Assembly (NCBI GenBank): GCA_019426215.1
Contig: CM033400.1
Span: forward strand, 17,654,568-17,718,567
Length of the DNA: 64,000 bases
Source: Buddleja alternifolia
Taxonomy: Eukaryota > Streptophyta > Magnoliopsida > Lamiales > Scrophulariaceae
Direction of reading: 5' to 3'
This document shows, in pieces, positions 34,501-43,677 of the stretch. The position numbers and the translations under genes are program-made. Every line of letters starts with the position of its first letter. The first letter of the stretch is position 1. The notes beneath the pieces were generated by a model. It was given only the letters and a program-made list of their open reading frames with translations, made no database searches and was not told the origin of the DNA.

Positions 34501-36084
34501 TAAGTCAAACCTCATATTAACTGTTCTTAGTTCATGGCATGCTCTCTTTTTTTAAGTTTTCTTTCCCGGGTTCCTTTACATTGCTAGGCCCTTCCTAAGA
34601 CAATTTTTACCCTTGTAATAAAACTCTAGACAAGATGTGTTCCCTACATAAGGATACAATCACATTCACGCATAGTATGCTTGTGCATATGATGCTAAAT
34701 AATTTAGGACCATAAATATACTAGATCCTTTGTTTAATGCGACAGTAACTGTTTTAAACTTAGTTATTCGTCCCTGCCATTTAGAGAAAATAATCCCATA
34801 AAGATTTAATGAACCTATTTATAATTATTTGTTAACAGTTGATTATGACTTCTCTCTGAAGTAGGATAAGACGTGTTTAGGTTCTGTTAGAAGAAAGCAC
34901 GACTTTTGGGTATTTCTGCAATTGGAAAATGCTTGGGCCCTCCAAATTTCTCGCACTCTCCCTCAAGCTCATTTTGCAGCCTCTATGTATGCTAGGTACT
35001 ACAACAGTATCCTCTCAATATTAGCTACAAATTACTGAACTACACACCACTTTTCTGTATTTAAGTAGTTTGCATGTTTCTAAAACAGTATTAACAGTTT
35101 TCTTCCCAGAACAATTTATATGATCCAGGCTCTTCGGAGAACCTATATGCCACCTTTCACGCAAAACAGAAAAGATAATAGAAGATACATGCAGGTTTCC
35201 CTTTAAACCAAGGGGAACTTGAAGCCCATCTTAGTATCACTTCGGATAAGATTATACTAAACTGAAAATATAAAGATGCAATATTTAATTTCCAACATCT
35301 CTGTTACTTCATGTTTATTTTAGTTTTTTTATAGGAATCAATGATATTAGGAAGCAACATCAAACCATCAAATAGTTTAATTTCGAGCATCTAATCCATA
35401 TTTGGTCCAGCACAGCATAAACCCTTGTGTATTTTCAACTCCAAACTACAGGAAACTATAACACTAATTCTCATTAACCAGACAATTTACTTATTATTGG
35501 GGCAACCTCAAAATACAGAAGAAGATATCATTTGCAATTACATAGCCACATGGTCTAGTACATAATGCATCAACAGCTAAGATTAATCACTTGAAAAATA
35601 AGATAATAAACAAAGACAAATGTTATATTCCAAAACAGATAAATGCAGGGGGGCGAAAGTATATATAGGCAAAAGTACCTTGAAATATTGGTGGAAGCGA
35701 GAGGACCTTTACGACCATCAAGAGTAACCACTTCAAATCCTACCCTTTCTGCCCCTTCTCTTACCTCACCTACGTATATATATATATATATCAAATTCAG
35801 TTTTATACCACCAACTCAATAAGAAAATGAGATATGTGAGCGAGCATACATACGAGTATAAAACCCCTGAATTTTGAGGCTGGGACTGGAATGTTTAAGA
35901 GCCTCCAGCACTCGGATTATCAGAGTTGTTTTGCCGATACCCTGCATAAAAATATCAAAACAAAATGCATAAATCTTTTTCACAATGTATATATACAGCT
36001 GCTTTTATACTCACATCACAAGTAGATTAGATACATAGTTACCGGAGGTCCAGTAACAAGGAAGCACTTTCCGGGAGCTGCCAT
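28593..36084 (-). CDS. P-loop nucleoside-triphosphatase, NTPCR/THEP1 family, six exons
   Basis: The only intact host gene seen. Exons on minus: 36084-36043, 35941-35854, 35769-35679, 34326-34242, 33951-33795, 28708-28593. They sum to 579 nt (192 codons plus TAG), every intron has GT-AG ends, and all phases agree. Family members hydrolyse nucleoside triphosphates; the plant role is little known. Walker A GPPGIGKTTL is at residues 12-21, split by intron 1; Walker B with FIIDEVGKMEL is near 109-119 (D113, E114); VVTLDGRKGPL and NRDAMKEQI are further family signatures. The length fits the family (about 190 residues). The last intron is 5.1 kb and full of transposons. A 94-bp tandem duplication covers part of exon 4 and the start of intron 4. 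A 24-kb MULE lies about 50 bp upstream of the ATG. Confidence 0.9.
28989..29089 (+). repeat. Short tandem duplication, period 48 bp
   Basis: Two copies of AGATCTRAAGATTCTACGCT followed by AAGCATTMAGTCATGAGGAA, starting at 28994 and 29042, inside the last intron of the NTPCR-like gene. Confidence 0.85.
29105..29290. repeat. hAT-type end fragment
   Basis: Starts TAGAGGTGGCAACATTGG and continues with GGGTTGGGTT and GGGTCCTCGACC phrases, like hAT tips followed by subterminal repeats. No matching right end or target duplication was found, so it may be a broken element. Confidence 0.35.
29328..30074. mobile_element. Mutator-like element, non-autonomous, 747 bp
   Basis: The tips GGGTGAAATGCATTTTGCC and, inverted, GGGTAAAACTCATTTTGCC, pair over about 70 bp, both continuing to AAAAACCTTCAAACACC. 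The flanks TTACTTTAA (29319-29327) and TAACTTTAA (30075-30083) match 8 of 9, the Mutator duplication length. No transposase. It sits in the last intron of the NTPCR-like gene, so it is carried in the primary transcript. Confidence 0.82.
30544..30575 (-). mobile_element. Helitron-like 3' terminus
   Basis: On the minus strand a short hairpin (GTGCGAAGCAC) is followed about 10 bases later by TTTCTAG and then T, the CTRR-T end of plant Helitrons. A second hairpin with the same GTGCTTCGCAC core lies near 30840-30852. The 5' end of the element was not found. Confidence 0.4.
30576..31930. other. AT-rich intron sequence, nothing recognised
   Basis: Part of the large NTPCR-like intron. It may include the body of the Helitron-like element. 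No domain-bearing frame on either strand. Confidence 0.5.
31931..32288 (+). repeat. Two-copy tandem duplication, period 178 bp
   Basis: Both copies hold TTTAAGATTATCAAAATTAA, then CCAACTTTTTGTATTAGTTG and TTTGTTGGTGGTTGCG, and end in TATTAAATAGTGT. They differ by a handful of bases. Located in the last intron of the NTPCR-like gene. Confidence 0.88.
32843..33547. mobile_element. Non-autonomous hAT element, 705 bp
   Basis: Perfect 8-bp target duplication CCCAAAAC (32835-32842, 33548-33555). Tips TAAAACTGTCAATTG and, inverted, TAGGACTGTCAATTGG. Near both ends are GAGCCCGA, CGGGC and GAGC-rich subterminal phrases. No coding domain. It lies in the last intron of the NTPCR-like gene, about 250 bp past exon 5. 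Its flanks (32640-32840, 33556-33590) look like an older repeat with GGACCCAACCC phrases. Confidence 0.9.
34111..34298 (-). repeat. 94-bp tandem duplication of an exon 4/intron 4 segment
   Basis: Two near-identical units (34111-34204 and 34205-34298). Each holds the 3' two thirds of NTPCR exon 4 with its GTGAGT donor and the following 45 bp of intron. The unit joined to the real exon start (34326) is the functional one. The extra unit lies in intron 4, keeps the donor, and has CAATTAG just before its exon part, a possible acceptor. Use of it would add 59 nt and shift the frame. Confidence 0.85.
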
Positions 36085-36145
36085 TTCTTTCTCTGTTCAA
36101 ATCGATTCGAGGGCAACAAACTTTATTATACGTCCTTTGTATTTG
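36085..36145 (-). promoter_or_regulatory. Remnant 5' UTR of the NTPCR-like gene
   Basis: Only about 52 bp of native sequence lie between the start codon and the MULE target duplication (TTGTATTTG, 36137-36145). The rest of the native upstream flank now lies beyond 60242. Any transcription of the gene must therefore begin in the MULE end, in this short piece, or 24 kb away. Confidence 0.75.
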
Positions 36146-36172
36146 GAGGTTTTTTATTAGATTAATATAAAA
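36146..36172 (+). repeat. MULE terminal inverted repeat, left
   Basis: GAGGTTTTTTATTAG continuing GATTAATAT, matched inversely at 60217-60241. The similarity continues inward at lower identity (AATATAATTTAAAAATAGTTA versus AATATAATTTAGAAATTGTTA, both near the tips). Confidence 0.85.
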
Positions 36173-36227
36173 AAAAAAAAATCTCAAAATAATATAATTT
36201 AAAAATAGTTATTTTTTGAAATATACC

Positions 36228-36407
36228 AATGCATTTTATATGTCGTTTTCATTAATTCTCTTCATTTTTTTTAAATTGAAGATGACATTTGAAATGTCGT
36301 CTTAAATTTTGAATTTTTGAATAGTGAAGACATGCTAAAAATGTCTTCTTCAATTTTCTTTTTTTTTTTTTCCGAAAATGGAAGACGACATTTAGCATGT
36401 CATCTTC
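36228..36407. repeat. Near-palindrome array, MULE left end
   Basis: Units at 36278-36303, 36326-36348 and 36381-36407, plus a half unit near 36228-36250. Each is GAAGAYGACAT, a short centre, then the inverse ATGTCRTCTTC. Units start 48-55 bp apart. The left array is more worn than the right one (59889-60160). Confidence 0.85.
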
Positions 36408-36551
36408 AATTTTCATTTTTTTTTAATTTTATAAATTGTTAGGGTTAGGGTTTTTTTAATTACATATAATTTTTTCTACCTTGTTGATAATTATAATAAT
36501 TGACTTTAAATTTCAAAAAATTTCTAATTCTATTTTTCATATTTCATTTTT

Positions 36552-36947
36552 GGGATAATGGCAGACACCCCCCTCAGTTATGAAGTGATGTGCACTTTGC
36601 CCCCTTACTTATTGAAATGTGCACTTTGCCCCCTCACTTATCATAAAATGTGCACTTCACCCCCTCGGGCAGCTCGGGCAGGGGCAAAGTGCTATAAAAC
36701 ACATAAATGAGGGGGCAAAATGCTACAAAAACACATAAGTCAGGAGGCAAAGTGCTACAAAGACACATAAGTCAAGAGGCAAAAGTCCAATTTTTATGAT
36801 AAGTGTGGTGCCCGAATCTACCCGAACTGCCCGAGGGGGTGAAGTGCACATTTTCTGATAAGTGAGGGGGCAAAGTGCACATTTCAGTAAGTTAGGGGGC
36901 AAAGTGCACATCACCCCATAACTGAGGGGGGTGTTTGCTATTATCCC
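36552..36947. mobile_element. Mutator-like MITE, 396 bp
   Basis: Perfect 9-bp target duplication TTCATTTTT (36543-36551, 36948-36956). The tips GGGATAATGGCAGACACC and, inverted, GGGATAATAGCAAACACC pair over about 130 bp, and each arm carries direct repeats of GTGCACTTTGCCCCCT. It would fold into a long hairpin. It lies between the giant MULE left end and the 3' end of the plant-mobile-domain gene, so one Mutator-type element entered another. Confidence 0.93.
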
Positions 36948-37021
36948 TTCATTTTTAAATATTTTATTTTACGAATAATAAATCATTCAAGTGGTTTATT
37001 TAAAATGAAAATCATGATTGT

Positions 37022-39665
37022 CTAAAAATGTCTCCCAGTACCACAAGGACGTGGTCGCCTATTTCTACGATCTCTAACTATTTGCTCATCTTCATGAGCA
37101 TGAGAATTATAATAGTGACGTTGCATCTCATAAGGTTGTGTTTCTTCATAGTCACAAGTACTACTATCATTTAAATTAATCTCATAACAAGTTGATGCAG
37201 TTGTCCCACTTGACTTTCCGCGATCACGATATGCCGTACTTAATACCAGCCATGGGATGGGCGAAGCGTTGAATTCTGAGTGTGAAGGCGCAAATGCAGG
37301 TGCAAGCCCGAGGTCTAGAAAAGACATATCCACCTGTCCAGATAAAAATTCTCCATGTGGCGCCAATGGAATGAAATGTAGTGGCTGAGGTACGTAACAA
37401 TCTTCTTGAACATTTCCACATCTCAATATAGGGGGTGCTGATGTAAATGGATCTACAACAGCTATTTCGGAAGACAAATACTGAGGGATGCTATAAGAAG
37501 TTGAAGCACTGCCAGTAAACGGCTGATCAGGGACATGATGTGACTCTGGGGCATTAATATGATCAGGATATGATGATGACGCGTGATCAGTGAATGCAGG
37601 TCTATGATTGGATGTTGATGGACCTACTCCATCGTCAGAACCACGGGACCTCATGCTACGAGTTCTCCTTCTTGTTGTTCTTCTTTTCCCAACCTCTGGT
37701 GCCTCTGTTTGGTCGTTCGTCAAAACATTCATTGACTGTCGGCGTGTGGCGATTCTATGGACGTTGGTAGCTATGGATCTATGTTGATCCACCAATGAAT
37801 TCAGTCCATCCATGTCATGAGGCCTATGATCACATCCAATCCTAATAGCTGACATCTGACCAGCCTGGAATGGTATAGAATGTCGTAAACAAGAAGAACT
37901 AATTGATTTATAGAAACTTAAGCTTGCAAATTATAAGTAAGTTTTCTCTTTACGTAACACAATTTCCCACAATGGTGTCTTCCCAGGTTGGAATCCCGAC
38001 TTGATGACATGCATAGTAGGTGACATATAACGACGTGTAATTTTATCATACCACTTGTCATATTTACCTTCTGTAGTGCATTCATCAATGATATTGTCTC
38101 CCCACACCGACCGGACAAGTCGATCATTCCATATTGTAATGTAGTCTCTGTGGAATGCCTCCCAATTCCATCCTACACGCCCCCTGCGATCGATTCCATG
38201 CAAGTAGAAATTATGAAATTCAGGCTCACGAGGAATCCCTTGTCGTAGTCCAAACTGGCGTAAAACTCGTTCGGGATAATGCCCCTCAACGAGGGTATAA
38301 AATATTACACTCTCTGTTCAAGACATTCACTTGGCAAAAATTGGATTTCCGGGTCACTCATGTTATATGGCTGCCAATCAAACTGCAACAAGAGAAATAT
38401 ACTTAAAAATGTAATACTAAGATGAACATTTCATAATATTATGCATATCAAATTATCTTGCTTACCTGACTCAACAATAGAAGATCAAGGGCTTCTCTAA
38501 TTGGTTCTAAGGCATTGTGAAACGTATCTACGTATGTGAACTCACAATTCCACCTGAGACCACAAACACGTTTTTTTTATTATGATATAACGACTATTCT
38601 CCTAAATTCTTTTATTTTATGTTTTTAGTAAATTTATTCTCGTAAAATTCATTTTTATAAAAGACTTGGAAACACAATATACTACCTTGCGTAATATGGA
38701 GGAATTGGAAGTATTACTTCGTTATGCACATTTGTCATGGGAACCATGTCAATCCTATGATACATGATACTGGGTCTCAGAACCGATATCCTTGACCATG
38801 CCCAAATCTGCATGAGGTTATATAAATAAATTATTATAATATACAAAACAACAATCAACAATAGTGCATTAATTTCAAATGTTGATTAACCTGCAACAAC
38901 TGCAATGCACCACCGATGTTTTCATGTCCTCTCTGACATGCTCTGCATAACTCCCGATATAAGTCTGCCAAGACAGCACTACCTCAACTATAGCGGTGAA
39001 CTTGAGAAACATGTTTCAACTTAGTCACCCACAAAAGTGGAACACAATCTCCTGTGGTGTCCGAACACACAACACCACCCAAAAGCAACAATGCACATGT
39101 GCGTGCAACTTTTTCTACTTGTAAATGTGTATTATCATCCTTAATTTTGGAAGTTTCCAAATGGTTGACCAAGACACTTGCCTTAATATGGTACCCATTT
39201 AAATCTTCCTCTTCAATCCATAAGCCTAAAAGATTGTAACATAACTCCTGTCATTCAGCTAGTGACCTTGCTTTATCTTTATCAGTAATAGCCTTACCAT
39301 CGACTGCGAGACCCTAAATAATAGCGACATCTTGTAAAGTAATAGTCGCTTCTCCTACTCGAAGATGAAAAGTATGAGTTTCACTACACCATCTCTCAAC
39401 TAGCGCCGGTGGTCAAGGCCACATCATGGCTAAACCACCCACACGAGTATACACCATAGAATCTCATCTGGTGTAACACAGAGAGTACGCGAGTATGGGG
39501 TGGGTCATTCACAACTTGGCGCCAAAACAAATTATCCCCGCGTCTCACTCGAAGAAGTAAATTTTTATTTTCTACATCTGGATTGAGCACATCTTGAGAT
39601 CTATGATTACATTGATCTCGTAACACACTAGTATCAACTGTTCCATATATCAATGAAGTATCCAT
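37022..39665 (-). pseudogene. Plant mobile domain (PMD/MAIN-like) gene, decayed
   Basis: Starts MDTSLIYGTVDTSVLRDQ (39665). Homologous blocks in order: [76 protein letters not shown] and ITRRYMSP, the plant mobile domain seen in MAIN/MAIL proteins and PP7-long-form-like genes. A Ser/Arg-rich tail frame (37855-37022, 277 codons, ending in RRPRPCGTGRHF) follows. Introns lie near 38415-38560, 38590-38690 and 38820-38890. Defects: a frameshift near 39400 and stops at Trp positions (about 39315, 39245, 38990), consistent with TGG to TGA/TAG changes. PMD genes are known passengers of plant MULEs and gypsy elements; their role there is not settled. Confidence 0.82.
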
Positions 39666-39689
39666 CCTGCATTTAAATATAATAAACAT

Positions 39690-39960
39690 ATCAATGCATT
39701 AATGATTTAAATATTACTTCTGAAACTACGCAAATGATTAAATTCGTTATAAAAATAATACAATAAATTTGATTGCACATAATAGAATAATATATTAGAA
39801 TGATAACTAATTCGGCAACAGAAAATAAGAAGTTGCTCACAACTCATCTCACATTTGGCCCAAGAATTCAGTGGATTAAGAAAAATATAACATGAATAAT
39901 ATAAAACAACCAGAAACTAAAACAATAAATAATATAAAAAAATAAAAAAAAACCTATATT
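39690..39960. other. 5' region of the PMD gene
   Basis: AT-rich, with no further open frame. It leads into the internal palindrome pair at 39961-40039 and probably holds the PMD promoter. Confidence 0.4.
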
Positions 39961-40039
39961 GAAGACGACACATTGCATGTCGTCTTCAATATTTAAAATA
40001 AAAATCGAAATAGAAGGCGACATGCGAAATGTCGTCTTC
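39961..40039. repeat. Internal pair of near-palindromes
   Basis: Two units, 39961-39987 and 40013-40039, of the same GAAGACGACAT / ATGTCGTCTTC type as at the MULE ends, starting exactly 52 bp apart. They lie about 300 bp upstream of the PMD start codon. Confidence 0.88.
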
Positions 40040-40525
40040 TATTTCGATTTTTTTTTAAATCGTAAATATAAAAAAAAAAATTGGTAACATTGAAAAAGAA
40101 ATGGGCTTACCTTAATTACGCAGTATGCTCAACAACAACCCAAAATTTAAAAGACAAAATTCTTAAAAAAAAAAAAACTCACATGTTAACATAAATAACT
40201 AACATTTCATTAAATAATAATAATGTGAAATATATTGTTATAAATGCACAATATTTAAAATCTAAAACTAATATAAATAATAGTAATAGAAGAAGATAAT
40301 GAAAATTATGAAAAAGAAAGATTTCAAATCCTCCTGCACTGTTAACACAATAATAGGATAGGAAGAGTGTCTTCGTTTAAATAAGAGTTCAAAACACTAT
40401 TTTTGTCAAATATATCACATGTGATTCGTCAGATAAAATTTGACTCGGTCCCGTGACTTAATTAATTTTGCTGACATTGACGCGATGTGTCAGTATTATT
40501 TTTCTTTCTTTTTTTATTACTTATA

Positions 40526-40664
40526 GCCACTGACGTGCGTCAGTGGCTTATTAAAAGCCGCTGATGCGCATCAGTGGCTTGTTACCGAGCCACTGACGCA
40601 CGTCAGTGGCTTTATTAAAGCCAATGACGGGGCAATTGGCTTTAATAAAGCCAACTGCCCCGTC
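40526..40664. repeat. Cluster of GCCACTGACG palindromes
   Basis: Three 22-bp hairpins, 40526-40547, 40557-40578 and 40589-40610, each GCCACTGACG-type arms around a 2-bp centre. A fourth, longer structure at 40611-40664 has AAAGCCAAT / ATTGGCTTT arms that overlap a second pairing of TGACGGGGCA with TGCCCCGTCA. They lie between the PMD gene and the minus-strand small gene. Confidence 0.9.
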
Positions 40665-40974
40665 AGTCCATTTTTCTTTTTTTTAATTTTTTTTAATTAT
40701 ATAAATTAATATATATATATATATATTGTGATATGTGTCTTCTTTTTTTCGTGATTTCGGGGTTATTTTTTTGACTTTTTTGTAGATTTTTACGGTTTGA
40801 TTTGAACATAAAAAATGTAGATTGACTCACAAAGTTTCTAACGGTGCGAGAATTGATTCATTTTGACATCATGGTGAAAAAATACAACATGTAAAAGAAC
40901 ACACATTTGGGTAGTAACTTCTACCTTAAAAAAACTTAGATGTTAACACATAATAAGTCAAAAATAAATTAAAT

Positions 40975-41392
40975 TTATTTATCCTCATCCGACATGTAAT
41001 AGTCTGACTTATATTGGGGATGAGTCAAAACATTACAAATTTCACGACGTGTGAGTCTTTGGCCTCTTGCAAATGGAAGTTCTTCTGCTAGTTGAAGCAT
41101 GTGATATCTAGAACGACATAAAAGCATCCTGTTGTTTTCTATTCTTATTCTTGAACAGCCTTCCTGCAATTTTTGACATTGTTTCTCGTCATCAATATTG
41201 ATCAACGTCATGGAATTCGAACGTCAAGTGTGAGAAGATCATTGACCAACTCCTCAGATTCAATAATTCGATGAGCCCATTCCCTTCTGAGTCCACAATA
41301 ATACTCAACTGGGTCTTCAAAGCGAAGTGCTTCGTATTCATCATTTCTTTCTCATAATAACCATGTACCTCTAGAGTTTGGATTCTCTCCCA
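40975..41392 (-). pseudogene. Small MULE-borne gene A, unknown function
   Basis: From ATG at 41392: MGENPNSRGTW, then a TGA at codon 14 (one transition from CGA), then YEALRFEDPVEYYCGLRREW; after a 1-nt frame change near 41215 the second frame (41211-40975) gives RIRIENNRM, ending PQYKSDYYMSDEDK and TAA. About 138 codons in all, charged, no membrane segment or signal peptide, with a probable helical middle. I do not recognise the family. It resembles the divergent small gene B in order and motifs, so the two form a small paralogous pair. The damage suggests it no longer makes full-length protein, although a short intron could explain the shift. Confidence 0.55.
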
Positions 41393-41725
41393 TTTTCAAT
41401 TGAATCTCAAAATTATGTATTATGACAACTTTGTGTTGTTGATTTATACATTTATGAATTGGTTACTAATCATTCACGTGATCGATTTGATTAGTCAAAA
41501 CCATCACATGTCTCTGCAATATCCCGATGATCCATTTGTCATAATTTGTCTGCCCTACTCACGTGAACGAATTGTATAATCTGAAACATCACATGTCTTT
41601 CTTTTTTTGTCAGTTTGTGTAACTGTTCATGGATTGATACACTTCATAGTCATAATTTCGTTGGTCTACTCACGTGATGGATTTGAAGATTCATTAGGGT
41701 TTAGGCAGCTATATATGTAAATAGC
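41393..41725. promoter_or_regulatory. Shared promoter region of small genes A and B
   Basis: 333 bp between divergent start codons. Three copies of the G-box-like CACGTGA at 41475-41481, 41560-41566 and 41671-41677, two of them followed after about 30 bp by ATCACATGTCT, and two copies of GTCATAATTT. The repeated layout suggests a two-way promoter with shared binding sites. This is inference from position and repetition. Confidence 0.5.
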
Positions 41726-42033
41726 ATGGTTGTTAATCAAATTAACATTACACAAATGGAGCCTTTTAGAGCTTTGAAATTGCACTACACTCCTGGTGAT
41801 ATTTTTCGTGCTATGGGACGTAGTTGGCAGTTGGATGATGATCACTATTACTCATTAAATCCACATCAAAGATATTCAGAAGTGTATTTACAAACAATGG
41901 AAGATGAATGGAGGTTTCGTGTCCAAGAACAAGATGGGCTTGTTACCGATTGTCGTGAATGTCATATTCGTTGCCCTAGACGGAGAGCTATGATCATGCC
42001 TCGGGTAACAAACCATGAAAAGACACTAGCCCT

Positions 42034-43574
42034 TGTTAGGAATTTCATGTTAGATGTTTTGATGATGACAATTAGGACTTTGTGTTAGACCCCAAAATAT
42101 GTAAGTTTGATTTTAGTAGAAAATTTGTATAAGCCTTGAAGCGTTGGTTTTGTAATAGGCCTATTAGGCTTTGTTTTATTTTGCTTTAGATTGTTAGGCT
42201 AAGTAGTCTTAGGCTGAGCGTCTGATAATTTCTGAGTGAGTTTATCAGTGGTAAAGTTCGAAAACTCAAGCGCCTGATTTCTGAAAGAAGATAAAAGTCT
42301 CCAAGCGTCCAATTGACCAGCTACATCAAGCGTTTCCTTATGGGACAGAAGTAATGTCACCTGAATTTATTTCTAAGTTCAAAAGGAGTTTAATGCAAAT
42401 ATTCCCGAAGCATTAAATACCAACGGATATTTAATTCAAATGCATTAAATGCTGATAAGAGCATTAAATGTGATAAGCACTTTCAGACGTACGGAGAAGC
42501 CACCCTATTGGACTGTCAACTATCTCAGACTGCAGCACCAACTTTTGTGCAGCAGATTTTCAGGAAAAAGGACAAAAGTTGTTCACTCGCGGAAGTGAGA
42601 GACACGCGCCTGTGCATGTGTCAAACGGACACCTTCTCCAAGAATGCCTATAAATAGGACTTCAACAACAAGCCAAAGAGAGAACAATTAATCTTCAAGT
42701 CGAATTGCTGTTGCATTGAAGTCTCATTCCTTAAACTCTCAGAAAAGCCAGAATATTCAAGAAAACATTCCCTTTGCTTTTCTTCAATCCTGAGACAGTC
42801 AACAAATATCTCAAACATTCTTTTCGAAGAAACCACTTTCCTACTGAGATATTTCCAAGTTGTTTGAACTTCATCAAAATCAAACAAACCGCTTTAGAAA
42901 AACCCATCCAAGCCTCGCGATCTGTGTGAAGTCGAAGTTGGATACTTGCATCATTTCTGGGTGAAAGAAGCAAGGAGATTGAAGTGATTTGGAGCAGAAA
43001 TCTGTGTGATCAAGGAGCTCAAGTCATCGACATCTATCTCTCCCTATTGTGTAGAAGATTCTGTGTGATTCTTTGAGAATCACTTTAGTGGATTGCCTCC
43101 AAGTGTTCAAGGAGAAGAAGGACGTAGTTGGGATTACATCACCCAACGAACCTTACAAATATTGTGTTATTTACTTTTCAGTCAATCATATCATATCATA
43201 TCATTGCATAAATTGACTAAGTAAAATACAATCAAACGCTAAGCAACTAAGAAACCTCTGGTGACGCTAAAGCTTTCAAAGGAAGACTAGAAAAATCATT
43301 CCGCTGTGCTAACACTGATTAAAGAACTGAACGCTTAAATCCACTCGGTTAAAGTATTCAAATCTTGAAGTCTAAGTTAACTCTCTAAAAACAGTCTTCA
43401 TCAGACGCTTAACCTAAGCGTCTATATTTCTAAGAAAACGCGCAGTCAAGCGTTCCCTTTTTAAGCGTCCAAAACCAGTTTAATACGAAATCTTTTGAAG
43501 TCGAAAAAGACTTCAGGGTCTATTCAACCTCCCCCCCCCTTTTAGACCCTTTCGTATGCCACTTGGGACCAACA
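42034..43574 (+). repeat. 5' LTR of the SIRE-type element
   Basis: 1541 bp, TGTTAGGAAT to GACCAACA. TATA box at 42649-42656. Rich in AAGCGYY/RRCGCTT motifs (about a dozen copies). The antisense frames at 42648-42973 recur in the other LTRs only because the DNA does. Confidence 0.93.
42649..42656 (+). promoter_or_regulatory. TATA box of the 5' LTR
   Basis: TATAAATA within CCTATAAATAGGAC; transcription would start about 30 bp on. It is repeated in the 3' LTR at 54918-54925 and, on minus, in the related solo LTR at 61523-61530. Confidence 0.75.
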
Positions 43575-43576
43575 AG

Positions 43577-43590
43577 TGGTATCAGAGCGG
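43577..43590 (+). other. Primer-binding site, initiator-Met tRNA
   Basis: TGGTATCAGAGCGG two bases after the 5' LTR. The first 12 bases match the complement of the plant initiator-Met tRNA 3' end, which primes minus-strand DNA synthesis in most plant copia elements. Confidence 0.9.
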
Positions 43591-43677
43591 TTAAAATTGA
43601 AATTTCAAAATTTCCGAGCATAACTGCTTGTTTAGATCCTTTCTTTCAAAAATCTAATTATCTTTTAAAATTTAGAT

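Noticed and set aside
36278..36407. CRISPR-like array
   Set aside because: Spaced palindromes in a eukaryotic transposon end; linkers are related or inverted copies rather than unique spacers.
42648..42973. Antisense frames of about 80 codons in the 5' LTR, recurring at 54917-55242 and in the solo LTR at 61274-61531
   Set aside because: The recurrence is explained by DNA identity of LTR copies. In the older solo LTR the reading switches between the two frames, so no single protein is conserved.
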